A stretch of DNA of 64,000 bases from Baekduia alba. Lineage in GTDB: Bacteria; Actinomycetota; Thermoleophilia; Solirubrobacterales; Solirubrobacteraceae. The notes beneath the pieces were generated by a model. That model did no database searches. It was not told the origin of the DNA and saw only the letters and a program-made list of their open reading frames with translations. How positions within the stretch are numbered: the first letter of the stretch is position 1; every line of letters begins with the position of its first letter. Below, in pieces: positions 1 to 8,198 of this stretch. Location: NCBI RefSeq assembly GCF_028416635.1, contig NZ_CP114013.1, positions 5,766,001 through 5,830,000 of the forward strand, read 5' to 3'. The position numbers and the translations under genes are program-made.

Positions 1-822
1 GCCGCCGCGCTGGCGCTCCCCGCCGCGGCGTCCGCCGCCACCGCGCCGACCGACTGCCACCTCCAGGCTCCTCGCGTGGAGGTCGACCACCCGATCGCCG
101 GAACCGACCTGGTCGCCCGCGATCCCTACGGCGGGCTGCTGACCCGCAACCGCCTGTTCTTCGACTTCTCGGTGCGCGGGAGCGCAGCGGCGCTGGCCGG
201 CGTCGCGAAGGTCCAATGGGCCCTCGACGGCACCGTCGTGCGCGAGGACCCGACCGCGCCGTTCGAGTGGAAGGGCGTCTCGGGCTCCTCCAAGCGCATG
301 CCGGTCGGCGACCACACGATCACCGTGACCGTCACGCCGAAGGCCGGCGCGCCCGCGAGCACGCAGTTCGCGCTGACCGCGACCGACTGCCAGAACGCGA
401 CGTTCTACCCGGAAATCCCGCAGAAGCGGGGCGCGGCCTCGCTGGACTTCGGCTCCGCGTTCGAGGCCGACGGCGAGCCGCTGGACGCGGTGTCGGCCAA
501 CGCCGCCAAGAACGTCGTCGCGGCGATCCCCTCCGCGCTGCGCGGCCGCGCGATCGGCACGCTCGAGGTCGGCAAGAAGACCTACACGTTGAAGGGCGCG
601 CGCACGGCGCTGTCGCGCGGCAAGTTGAAGGTCTCGCTCGTCCCGGGCGCCAAGACGTTCCTGAAGGTGTCGGGCCTGCCGGCCGGGACGCAGACCGTCC
701 ACGTCGCCTTCAAGCCCGGGATCCTGCGCCTGCGCTCCGCGAAGCTCCCGTTCCTCGTGAAGGGGACGCTGACCGCGGGCTCGCGCCACGTGAGCCTCAG
801 CGCCGGCGGGGTGTACGCCTAG
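1..822 (+). CDS. Secreted protein of unknown function, 5' end missing
   Basis: The reading frame is already open at base 1, so the gene begins upstream of the window; 273 residues are visible. The first visible residues (AAALALPAAASAATAPTD) look like the end of a Sec signal peptide with a possible Ala-x-Ala cleavage site, so the protein is probably exported. The rest is beta-rich, with an Ig-like stretch (GDHTITVTVTP, about residues 100-110) and two cysteines (in TDCH and TDCQ) that could form a disulfide. No catalytic motif is visible. Its TAG stop shares a CTAG palindrome with the stop of the convergent PH-domain gene. Function unknown. Confidence 0.75.
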   Translation, partial: AAALALPAAASAATAPTDCHLQAPRVEVDHPIAGTDLVARDPYGGLLTRNRLFFDFSVRGSAAALAGVAKVQWALDGTVVREDPTAPFEWKGVSGSSKRMPVGDHTITVTVTPKAGAPASTQFALTATDCQNATFYPEIPQKRGAASLDFGSAFEADGEPLDAVSANAAKNVVAAIPSALRGRAIGTLEVGKKTYTLKGARTALSRGKLKVSLVPGAKTFLKVSGLPAGTQTVHVAFKPGILRLRSAKLPFLVKGTLTAGSRHVSLSAGGVYA

Positions 823-2198
823 CCAGGGGCGAGCTGCGCGAGCACCCGCGCGGCCAGCGGCCGCTCGACGTGGCGGACGCCGATCCGGGTGCCGCGCGCG
901 ATGGCGATCGAGACGGTCGCGAGGTCCGCGCGGCGCTGGAGCGGCGTGCGTGAGACGCCGAGCTCCTGCAGCCGGCGGCGGCGGGCGATCAGCGTCACGC
1001 GCGAGCCGCGGCGCCGGGCCCGGAGGATGACGCGCGCGTCTTCGGGCGCGAGGCGCAGGCCGCCGGCGGCGTAGGCGTCGAGCCCGCTGAGGACCGCGCC
1101 GAGCGCCAAGACCAGCGCGACCGGCCAGGCCTCGGGGACCAGGGCGATGAGGACGGCGCTCGCCGCCAGCGCGGCGACGAGCGGGACCGTCACGTAGCGG
1201 CGCCGCGCTCGCGCCGGCGGGCGCTGCTGCAGCTGGAGCGGGCCGGCCAGCTCGGGGATCACGGCGGACAGGAACGCGTCGACCTGCGCCGCGCGCAGCA
1301 GCGGGAACAGGGTCCGGGCGGCGGTCTCGCGCCCGCCGAGGCTCGTCACCTCCAAGCGTAGCGTGACCAGGCCGAACGGGCGGCGCAGCGGGCTCTCGAC
1401 GATCTGGACGCCGTCGACGCGGCCGACCGGGACCGAGACCGCGCGGCGCTGCAGCAGGCCGCGGCGGATCCGGAGGCGGTCCTCGACGCGCTCGATCTCG
1501 AAGCCGGAGAACGCCACGATCGCGCCGAGGAACGACAGCAGCCAGGCGCAAAGCAGGAGGACCAAGGCCACCATGACGACCTCGCCGGTCGAGTTGATGT
1601 GCTTGACCTCGGCCTCGCCGGCGCCGAGCAGGTCGTTCTGGAGCGCGCCGAAGATCGCGCCGACGACCGGGAGCAGGATCGTGAGCTGCGGGGCGGTGAG
1701 CGCGGCGAGCAGGAGCGCGCGCATCCGCAGGCGGCGGCGGGCGGCGCCGAGGCCGTGGTCGGGATGGCCGAGCGCCGCGCGCAGGTGGGCGGCGTTGGAC
1801 GCCGACAGCGCGCTGAGGATGACGTCGCCGTCCTCGCCGCCGCCGGGCGTCTGCACGTGCAGGCCGGTGACGCCGAAGACGCGCTGGACCGGGCCGGCGA
1901 TCGTGTCGACGGCCTGGATGCGCTCGAGCGGCACGACGGTGTCGTCGGGCGAGAACACGCCGGAGCGGAAGTGGAGGGCGCGGTCGGTGACGGTGTAGGT
2001 CGTCGCGTGCCAGCGGGCGATGCCGATCGCCAGCGCGGCGACCGCGCCGAGCAGGCCGAAGGCGAGCGCCGAGAACGACGAGCGCGTGCCGCCCGCGACG
2101 AGCCCGATGAGCAGCGGGACGGCGATGTCGCGAAGGCCGCGCAGGGCCTCGTCGACCGCGGCCGCCACGTGCAGGCGGTAGGGCCCGTCACTCGTCAT
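819..2198 (-). CDS. Multi-domain bacterial PH (bPH2/YdbT-type) membrane protein
   Basis: 459 residues. Three bPH2-like segments are visible: around residues 70-140 (VTDRALHFRSGVFSPDDTVV, then a VPLERIQAVD-type signature), 235-300 (FEIERVEDRLRIRRGLLQRR) and 380-450. Hydrophobic pairs of helices precede each segment (near residues 20-60, 160-220 and 335-375), giving a polytopic membrane protein of the YdbT type. The upstream 164-residue single-PH protein overlaps it by 11 nt, so the two are co-transcribed and probably act together, as YdbS/YdbT pairs do. The biochemical role of the family is poorly known; membrane or cell-envelope stress functions have been proposed. Confidence 0.82.
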   Translation of the reverse strand: MTSDGPYRLHVAAAVDEALRGLRDIAVPLLIGLVAGGTRSSFSALAFGLLGAVAALAIGIARWHATTYTVTDRALHFRSGVFSPDDTVVPLERIQAVDTIAGPVQRVFGVTGLHVQTPGGGEDGDVILSALSASNAAHLRAALGHPDHGLGAARRRLRMRALLLAALTAPQLTILLPVVGAIFGALQNDLLGAGEAEVKHINSTGEVVMVALVLLLCAWLLSFLGAIVAFSGFEIERVEDRLRIRRGLLQRRAVSVPVGRVDGVQIVESPLRRPFGLVTLRLEVTSLGGRETAARTLFPLLRAAQVDAFLSAVIPELAGPLQLQQRPPARARRRYVTVPLVAALAASAVLIALVPEAWPVALVLALGAVLSGLDAYAAGGLRLAPEDARVILRARRRGSRVTLIARRRRLQELGVSRTPLQRRADLATVSIAIARGTRIGVRHVERPLAARVLAQLAPG

Positions 2199-2682
2199 CG
2201 GGCGTCCGGATCAGGCCGGCGAGCCGGTCGCGGACGCTCGCGGCGTCGTGCTCGGGCAGCGTCGGGATCTCCGTCGTACCCGCCGCCGTGTGCACGACGA
2301 CGTCGGCGACGCCGAACAGCTGCGACCAGAACGACCGCCGGACGTCGACGTGCTGGATCCGCGCGATCGGGACGATCGTGCGGATCTCGGTGACGATCCC
2401 CCGCCGCAGGTCCAGCTCGTCGTCGTCGAGACGCCAGCGCCAGCGGCGCAGGCGCAGCGTAGGGACGGTGGCCGCGACGAGGATCGCGCCGACCAGGACG
2501 ATCCATGGCGCGAGGCTGGCGAGCGTGTGCAGCGCGCCGTCCTCGTGGTGATCGCGCAGGATCCGGCTCAGGAACAGCGTGACGACGAACGCGACCACGC
2601 CGCCACCGGCGAGCTCGAGCGTCCAGATCGTCCTCGCCGCGGGCGCGAGCCGCTGATCCGGCTCAGGGCGTTCGTCGGGCAC
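2188..2682 (-). CDS. Single PH-domain membrane protein (YdbS-like)
   Basis: 164 residues with two hydrophobic helices (about residues 22-42 and 55-75) followed by one bPH2 domain (DDDELDLRRGIVTEIRTIVP and an IARIQHVDV signature). It is the first gene of a two-gene unit with the larger PH protein, overlapping it by 11 nt. The GTG start is chosen because a TACGCT hexamer ends 6 nt upstream and no Shine-Dalgarno sequence is present, which fits a leaderless transcript. Confidence 0.82.
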   Translation of the reverse strand: MPDERPEPDQRLAPAARTIWTLELAGGGVVAFVVTLFLSRILRDHHEDGALHTLASLAPWIVLVGAILVAATVPTLRLRRWRWRLDDDELDLRRGIVTEIRTIVPIARIQHVDVRRSFWSQLFGVADVVVHTAAGTTEIPTLPEHDAASVRDRLAGLIRTPDDE

Positions 2683-2688
2683 GCCGTC

Positions 2689-2694
2689 AGCGTA
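2689..2694 (-). promoter_or_regulatory. -10 box (TACGCT) for the PH-protein pair
   Basis: Minus-strand TACGCT ends 6 nt before the GTG at 2682. It lies in the 20-nt gap after the helicase stop codon. No clear -35 or ribosome binding site is visible. Confidence 0.5.
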
Positions 2695-2702
2695 CGAGCC
2701 GG

Positions 2703-5700
2703 CTACGCGGCGTCGAGCTGATCGGACGACGGCGACGGCTCGGCCTCGCCGTCGGCGTCCGCCTTGCGGCGCGTGGTGCGGCGGCGCGGCTTCGGCGCCT
2801 CGTCGTCGGCCGGGGCGGTGGCGCCGTCGAGCGACAGCTGCTCCGGGGCCTCGGCCGCCTTGACCGTCCGGCGGCGCTTGGGCTTCGGCGCCTCGTCGGC
2901 GGCGGGAGCGGCCTTCTTGGCGGGCGCGCGCTTGCGCTTCGGCTTCTCCTCGACCGCCGCGGCGTCCTCGGCCTTCTTCGCCGCCGTCCGTCGCTTCGGC
3001 TTCGGCGCCTCCTCGGCGTCGCCCTCGGCGGCCGCCGGCTTCGCGGGCGTCCGGCGGCGCTTGGGCTTCGGCGCCTCCTCGGCGGCCGGCGTGGCCTCGG
3101 CCTCGGCCGGCTTCACCGGCGTCCGGCGGCGCTTGGGCTTCGGCGCCTCCTCGGCGGCCGGCGTGGCCTCGGCCTCGGCCGGCTTCACCGGCGTCCGGCG
3201 TCGCTTCGGCTTTGGTGCTTCTGCCTCCACGGGCGTAGCCGCCTCCGCAGGCACAGCCGCCGCGGCAGGCGCAGAGGCCTCCGCAGGCACAGCCGCCTCC
3301 GCAGGCGCACCCGCCGCGGCAGGCGCAGAGGCCTCCACAGGCACAGCCGCCTCGGCAGCCGCAGACGCCTCGGCGGGCGCCGAGCCATTCGCGGCCGCAG
3401 CCGACGCCACGGCCACCGGCGAGCGACGCTGGCGGGGCTTGGCCTTCGGCTTGGCTTCAGGCGCGTCGGGCGCGTCGGTGTCCGTGCTCGCGGGCGCCGA
3501 GCGGCCGGCCAGCAGCGCGGCCGCGGCCTCGATGCCGCGGGCGGCCTCGTCCGTATCGATCGGCTTGGGCTCGGCACGGTCCGCGCTCTCGCGCTCGCCG
3601 CCCTCGCCCTGCTCGGACGACGACTCCGCCCCCGCGGCCTCCGCCGCGGCGGCGGCCCGCGCGGCGGCGGACTTGCGCCGCGACCGCCGGCGCTTCTTGC
3701 GCGGCGGCGCCTGGCCGTCGCCGTTCTCTGTCGCGACGGCGTCCTCAGCGCCGTCGCCACCCTCGGCGCCCACCGCGGCGCCGACGGCGACCTCGACCTG
3801 CGTGGCCTTGACCGCCTCGTCGCCCTTCCTGCCGCGCCGCCGACGGGAGCGGGTCTTGCGCTTCGGGAAGTTGCGCAGCAGCTCGCGCGACAGCGCGCTC
3901 GGCTTGCGGGCCATGCGCGTCCGCGCGCCGCGGACCACCTCCATCGCCTCCGGCGTGTGCGCGACGGCGGCGGCCAGCAGCGCGGCGCTCAGCCGGCGGT
4001 CCTGCTTGCGAGCCGCGTGCACGAGCCGGCGGGCGTTGCGCGCGTGCGCGCCGCCCGAGGAGTTCACGAGCAGCCCGAGCAGGCGCTTCGTCTCGGGCCA
4101 GCGCTGGACCGCGTACTCCTCGTGCACCTCGCGCGTCATGTCGGCGAGGTCCCAGATCCAGTGCGATGCCTGGTCGCGACGCCCGATCCGGCGCTCGGCC
4201 AGGGCCTGCAGCAGGATCTTGACGCCCTCGCGGCGCTCGTCGCGCGACCACGTGCGCACGACGTCGACCGCCCGCTCGAACGCGTCGGCGTCCCGCGACT
4301 GCGCGATCTCCTGCAGCGCGCGCAGGCGCAGCTGCGAGTTCTTGTTGCGCTCGACCGCCGTCAGCAGGAACGCGCGCTTGAGCTCGCCGGTCTTGTCGAA
4401 GTGCAGCATCGCCCGCGCCCGGCGCCATCCGGACGGCGCGACGCGCGCGCCGGCCAGCGCCGCCCACTGCACCTGCTCGCCGTAGTCGAGGAACTCGACG
4501 GCGATCCGCCACAGCTCGCGCTCGAAGACCTCGACGCGCTTGTCCATGTCGGCCGTGACCGGGATGACCCGGCGCTCGACGCGCACGCGCCTGCCCCGGC
4601 CGCGCCGCACCGGTCCGACGACGATCGCGCCGCCGCGGTAGACGTCGCGGTCCAGCAGCGAGTGCAGCGTGACGACCGGGTCGTCGTGCCGCGTCGCAGG
4701 ATGGACGAAGTCCACGACGATCCCGGACTCCTTGCCCGGATGGCGCCGCGTCACGCGGCCGACGCGCTGCTGGTAGATGCGCTTGGACGCCGTCGGCGCC
4801 AGGTGCATGCAGATCGTCGCGCGCGGCGAGTTCCAGCCCTCGGCGAGCAGCTGGGCGTTGACCAGGACGTCGATCTCGCCGCGCTCGTACTTGGCCAGGA
4901 TCTCGGCCAGCTCGCGCTTCGGCGTCTCGCCCGAGACGCCCATCGCCTTGATGTCGAGCTGGCGGAACGCCTCGGCGACGTTCATCGCGTGCTTGACGCC
5001 CGCGGCGTAGACCACGCCGGGCACGCCGTTGAAGCGCGTCTTGTAGAGGTCGGCGATCGCCAGGTTGAACGGCGCCTGGTCGAGGAGCTCGGCCAGCATC
5101 TCCTGATCGAACTCGACGTCGACCTCGCCCTTGCGCAGGGGCACCTTGGCGATCGTCCGGACGCCCGGACCCGGCGGGATGCGGATCGACCGCAGCGGCG
5201 CGATCACGCCGCGGCGTGCCGCCTGGGCGAGGTCGAAGCGCGACGTCTGGGTCGGGAAGAGGTCGGTGACGTGACGGGCGATCAGCGCGCCGGTCGCGGT
5301 CATGCCGACGAAGATCGGGCCCGTCCACGCGCGGATCGCCGCGGACGTCTTGTCGCCCAGCGCGGTGTGCGCCTCGTCGCAGATGACGATGGTGTAGGCG
5401 TCGGAGATGCGGCCGGCGTTGCGGACGAACCACTGGTAGGTCTCGATCGTGACCGGACCCACCCGCCCGCCGTCGGTGCGGGTCGTGCCTTCGCCCTCCA
5501 GCAGCGGCGGCGACTCGCGATCCCCGTAGCCGCGGGTGCGCAGCTCGCCGAGGAACTGGTCGACCAGGTTGCGGCGGTGCGTCAGGATCAGGACGCCGCC
5601 GGTGCGCGACGCCTCGACGAAGCCCATGGCCGCGACGGTCTTACCGGCGCCGGTCGCGTGCTCGAACCAGAAGCGCTTGTCGGCGTTCGGGTCGTCGGCC

Positions 5701-6353
5701 GCGCCCTCCTCGATGTCCTCGTCGACGTCCTCGTCGGCCTCGTCGTCGTAGGACTCGTCCTCGGAGGGCTCAGGCTCCTCGTCGGCCTCGTCGTCGTCCT
5801 CGAGGCCTTCGATCTCGATCTCGACGGGCGTGCGATCCTCGGGCTCGTCGTCCTCGTCGTCGTCGTCGTGATCGTCGTCGGGCTCTTCGGGCTCGGGCTC
5901 TTCCTCCGGCGCCTCGACCGCATCCGGCGCCGGCGGCGCCTCCTCGACGGCCAGGACCGGCGCGGCGGCCTCGGCGGCGGCGCCGGCGCCGTTGAGCCCC
6001 TTCTGCGTCGACGCGAGCAGCGCGACCAGCGTGCCGGACAGCGCGTCGACCTGGTGCGGGTTCAGCAGCGTGCCGTCGGCCAGGCGCGGCTCGTCCTCGG
6101 ACAGGACGCGCTCGAGCCCGAGCAGCAGGGCGTAGCGGCGCCGCCACTTCGTCGACGGGACCTTGTCGCCCCGGGCGATCTCGGCCAGCGCGAAGTCCAG
6201 CGCACGGCGCCGGGCGCTGCCCGGTGCGAGCGCGATCGCGGCGTCCTCGCCCTCGTGCAGGAAGCGCTCACGGGTGAACGCCTCGGCGCGAGCGACGAGC
6301 GTCGGATCGGGGACGGATGCGGCCTCGACGGCCGGCGGCGGTGATTCAGCCAT
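2703..6353 (-). CDS. DEAH-box superfamily 2 helicase with acidic insertion and basic Lys/Ala/Pro repeat tail
   Basis: 1216 residues from the ATG at 6353 (MAESPPPA); the frame stays open upstream but that stretch is Arg-rich and unlikely to be coding. Helicase motifs: a Q-like HQ near residue 100, Walker A GAGKT near 236, LTHRRN (Ia), DEAH near 326-329, then motif V LLAEGWNSP and motif VI QQRVGRVTRR. About 120 residues between the Q-like motif and Walker A are a hyperacidic low-complexity insert (runs of D and E). The last roughly 400 residues are basic low-complexity sequence with KPKRRRTP repeats. The core resembles type III restriction/UvrB-like SF2 translocases, but no nuclease domain is visible. 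Substrate (RNA or DNA) cannot be told; the basic tail suggests nucleic acid binding. Confidence 0.85.
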   Translation of the reverse strand: MAESPPPAVEAASVPDPTLVARAEAFTRERFLHEGEDAAIALAPGSARRRALDFALAEIARGDKVPSTKWRRRYALLLGLERVLSEDEPRLADGTLLNPHQVDALSGTLVALLASTQKGLNGAGAAAEAAAPVLAVEEAPPAPDAVEAPEEEPEPEEPDDDHDDDDEDDEPEDRTPVEIEIEGLEDDDEADEEPEPSEDESYDDEADEDVDEDIEEGAADDPNADKRFWFEHATGAGKTVAAMGFVEASRTGGVLILTHRRNLVDQFLGELRTRGYGDRESPPLLEGEGTTRTDGGRVGPVTIETYQWFVRNAGRISDAYTIVICDEAHTALGDKTSAAIRAWTGPIFVGMTATGALIARHVTDLFPTQTSRFDLAQAARRGVIAPLRSIRIPPGPGVRTIAKVPLRKGEVDVEFDQEMLAELLDQAPFNLAIADLYKTRFNGVPGVVYAAGVKHAMNVAEAFRQLDIKAMGVSGETPKRELAEILAKYERGEIDVLVNAQLLAEGWNSPRATICMHLAPTASKRIYQQRVGRVTRRHPGKESGIVVDFVHPATRHDDPVVTLHSLLDRDVYRGGAIVVGPVRRGRGRRVRVERRVIPVTADMDKRVEVFERELWRIAVEFLDYGEQVQWAALAGARVAPSGWRRARAMLHFDKTGELKRAFLLTAVERNKNSQLRLRALQEIAQSRDADAFERAVDVVRTWSRDERREGVKILLQALAERRIGRRDQASHWIWDLADMTREVHEEYAVQRWPETKRLLGLLVNSSGGAHARNARRLVHAARKQDRRLSAALLAAAVAHTPEAMEVVRGARTRMARKPSALSRELLRNFPKRKTRSRRRRGRKGDEAVKATQVEVAVGAAVGAEGGDGAEDAVATENGDGQAPPRKKRRRSRRKSAAARAAAAAEAAGAESSSEQGEGGERESADRAEPKPIDTDEAARGIEAAAALLAGRSAPASTDTDAPDAPEAKPKAKPRQRRSPVAVASAAAANGSAPAEASAAAEAAVPVEASAPAAAGAPAEAAVPAEASAPAAAAVPAEAATPVEAEAPKPKRRRTPVKPAEAEATPAAEEAPKPKRRRTPVKPAEAEATPAAEEAPKPKRRRTPAKPAAAEGDAEEAPKPKRRTAAKKAEDAAAVEEKPKRKRAPAKKAAPAADEAPKPKRRRTVKAAEAPEQLSLDGATAPADDEAPKPRRRTTRRKADADGEAEPSPSSDQLDAA
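3047..3190 (-). repeat. Two perfect 72-bp tandem repeats inside the helicase tail
   Basis: Bases 3047-3118 and 3119-3190 are identical and a third, diverging partial copy begins at 3191. Each unit encodes 24 residues containing KPKRRRTPVKP followed by an Ala/Glu linker. The repeat keeps the reading frame, so copy number could vary between strains without breaking the gene. Confidence 0.85.
3257..3352 (-). repeat. 54-bp direct repeat encoding Ala/Pro/Glu-rich linker
   Basis: The 42 bases at 3257-3298 recur at 3311-3352 with one mismatch, a period of 54 bp (18 residues, PAEAS/APAAA type). Codons here end in T far more often (GCT, CCT, TCT) than in the surrounding gene, which suggests a recent local expansion. 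Confidence 0.75.
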
Positions 6354-6547
6354 GAACGGCTCTGCTCTTCGTAAGAAGCGTCCGCGAAGGAACCGAGAGC
6401 GGCGGACGTGCGCTTGGCGGTCCCGCTGGATGGGACCGAGGGAAGCGAGGGACCTCCTGTGAACAGCAGCTGTTCCCTCGCCTCTGGTGAGCAAGGATAC
6501 CGGATCGGCCGGCAGTTCCCTAGAGCGGTCCGACTACCCTTCACGAC
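6354..6547. other. Divergent intergenic region, helicase / thioredoxin
   Basis: 194 nt between two divergent genes. It contains nested dyads: GAACAG-CAG-CTGTTC at 6461-6475, inside an outer inverted repeat GCGAGGGA (6445-6452) / TCCCTCGC (6474-6481). The inner dyad has 7 nt between GAAC and GTTC, not the 4 nt of a Gram-positive LexA box. It may be an operator or an RNA hairpin. The plus-strand -10 for the thioredoxin gene is at 6535-6540. No additional gene is visible. Confidence 0.4.
6535..6540 (+). promoter_or_regulatory. -10 box (TACCCT) for TlpA-like gene
   Basis: TACCCT ends 7 nt before the ATG at 6548, so transcription would begin at or next to the start codon (leaderless). No Shine-Dalgarno sequence lies in the gap. 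Confidence 0.5.
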
Positions 6548-7144
6548 ATGTCTCGTGGCCGCGTCCTGCTCGTCACCGGCGCCGTGGCCGTGATCGCGAT
6601 CGTCGTGGTCGGGTTGGCGCAGAGCGGCGGCAGCACGAAGGCGCCCACGCCCGACCGGTTCGACCTCGCCGCCGCCAAGGCCAAGCTCGCCGGCGCGCCC
6701 GCGCCGCTGGCCGAGCTCCACGGCCAGGCCAACACGCTGATCCCGGCCGACAAGGGCGTCTACTCCCAGCGCATCTCGTCGCTCAAGGGCCACCCGATCG
6801 TCGTCAACAAGTGGGCGTCCTGGTGCGGACCCTGCCGTGGCGAGTTCCCGGTTCTCCAGTCGACCAGCACGCAGTTCGGCAAGCAGGTCGCATTCGTCGG
6901 CCTCGACGCCAGCGACAACGACCACGACGCGAGCAAGTTCCTGAAGCACTTCCCGGTCACCTATCCGAGCCTGGTCGACCGCAACTCGCGGATCGCGCAG
7001 TCGCTCGGCATCGGGCGCAGCTTCCCGACGACGCTCTACTACGGCGCCGACGGCAAGGTGAAGTACATCCACCAGGGCCCGTACACCTCCGACGCCGCGT
7101 TCGCGACCGACATCAAGCGCTACGCCCTGGGCCAGCCGAAGTGA
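6548..7144 (+). CDS. Membrane-anchored TlpA/ResA-like thioredoxin-fold oxidoreductase
   Basis: 198 residues. An uncleaved N-terminal helix (about residues 5-25, VLLVTGAVAVIAIVVVGLA) anchors an extracytoplasmic thioredoxin domain. The active site is WASWCGPCRGEF with Cys93 and Cys96; the cis-Pro region is SFPTTLY. The length and anchor fit TlpA/ResA proteins, which reduce disulfides in exported proteins or apocytochromes c. No cytochrome maturation genes are adjacent, so the partner is unknown. The gene appears leaderless. Confidence 0.88.
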   Translation: MSRGRVLLVTGAVAVIAIVVVGLAQSGGSTKAPTPDRFDLAAAKAKLAGAPAPLAELHGQANTLIPADKGVYSQRISSLKGHPIVVNKWASWCGPCRGEFPVLQSTSTQFGKQVAFVGLDASDNDHDASKFLKHFPVTYPSLVDRNSRIAQSLGIGRSFPTTLYYGADGKVKYIHQGPYTSDAAFATDIKRYALGQPK

Positions 7145-7196
7145 GGGCGCAAGACCTCGCCCAGAGGCTCCCTCGCGCGGCCGCGGCGGCATCGTC

Positions 7197-8198
7197 GTGA
7201 GTGAGGTCCGGGTCGATCCGCTGACCGGCCTGAAGACGATCGTCGCCGGCGGACGGGCCGACCGGCCGGGCGGCTGGCCGATTGCCGGCGCCGACGCGCC
7301 GCCGATCGACGCCGAGGCCGACCCGTTCGCGCCCGGCCATGAGGACCGCACGCCGCCCGAGGTCGCCGCCGACCGGCCCGACGGCAGCGCGCCCGACGGT
7401 CCCGGGTGGCGCGTGCGCGTCGTCCCGAACCTCTACCCGGCGCTCGCCCCGGACACCGAGGACCCCGCGCCCTCGCACGCCCCGGAGCTGTTCAGCACGG
7501 CCCCCGCGCGCGGCGCCCACGAGGTCATCGTCAACGCGCCGGACGCGGTGACGTCGCTGGCGGACCTGAGCGTCGAGCAGGTCGGCCACGCGATGGCGAT
7601 GTGGCGCGCCCGCATGCGCGCGCACGCGGGCGCCGCCTACCTGCACCTGCTCGTCAACGAGCGCGCCGAGGGCGGCGCCTCGCTCCCGCACACCCACGCG
7701 CAGTTGTACGCCTTGGACTTCGTCCCGGCCCAGGTCGCGCGCGAGCGCGAGCGCTTCGCGGCCTACGCGGTGCAGACGATGGGCAGCAACCTGCTGGAGA
7801 ACCTGGTCGCCGAGGAGGTCCGGCTGCGTGAGCGGCTGATCGCCATCGACGACGAGATGGTGCTGCTCAGCCCCTACGCCGCGCGGCTGCCGTTCGCGAT
7901 GCTGCTCGCGCCGCGGCGGCCGACCGCCCGCTTCGAGGACGACGGCCTGGCCGGCGGGTTCGGCGCCGCGCTGCTGCACGGCGCGCTCCAGCGCCTGCGC
8001 GGCGTCCTCGGCTTCCTGCCGCCGCTGAACATCTGGGTCCGGACCGCGCCCGCCGGCGCCGACCACTTCTGCTGGCGCATCGACGTCGTGCCGCGCCTGA
8101 CCCACCTCGCCGGGCTGGAGCTGGGGACCGGCGTCGGCCTGAACATCGTGGCGCCGGAGACGGCCGCGCAGCGCTTGCGCGACGCCAGCACGGCGTGA
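7197..8198 (+). CDS. GalT-like HIT-superfamily nucleotidyltransferase lacking the zinc cysteines
   Basis: 333 residues. The family signature CPFCPGxEDRTPPE appears as [15 protein letters not shown] (from residue 42), with both zinc cysteines replaced (Asp42, Ala45). The active-site segment is [12 protein letters not shown] with His165-Thr-His167 in place of the His-Pro-His of canonical galactose-1-phosphate uridylyltransferase. The [13 protein letters not shown] block and C-terminal half ([12 protein letters not shown]) otherwise match the GalT family. It may transfer or phosphorolyse nucleotides on another sugar phosphate. The GTG start is followed directly by AGTGAG; the next gene overlaps its stop by 4 nt. 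Confidence 0.75.
   Translation: MSEVRVDPLTGLKTIVAGGRADRPGGWPIAGADAPPIDAEADPFAPGHEDRTPPEVAADRPDGSAPDGPGWRVRVVPNLYPALAPDTEDPAPSHAPELFSTAPARGAHEVIVNAPDAVTSLADLSVEQVGHAMAMWRARMRAHAGAAYLHLLVNERAEGGASLPHTHAQLYALDFVPAQVARERERFAAYAVQTMGSNLLENLVAEEVRLRERLIAIDDEMVLLSPYAARLPFAMLLAPRRPTARFEDDGLAGGFGAALLHGALQRLRGVLGFLPPLNIWVRTAPAGADHFCWRIDVVPRLTHLAGLELGTGVGLNIVAPETAAQRLRDASTA

Noticed and set aside
3221-3360. Regular short repeats suggesting a CRISPR array
   Set aside because: They are in frame, encode an Ala/Pro linker, have no variable spacers of constant length, and no cas genes are present.
6461-6475. LexA (SOS) box upstream of the helicase
   Set aside because: GAAC and GTTC are 7 nt apart rather than 4, and flanking bases do not match the actinobacterial consensus.
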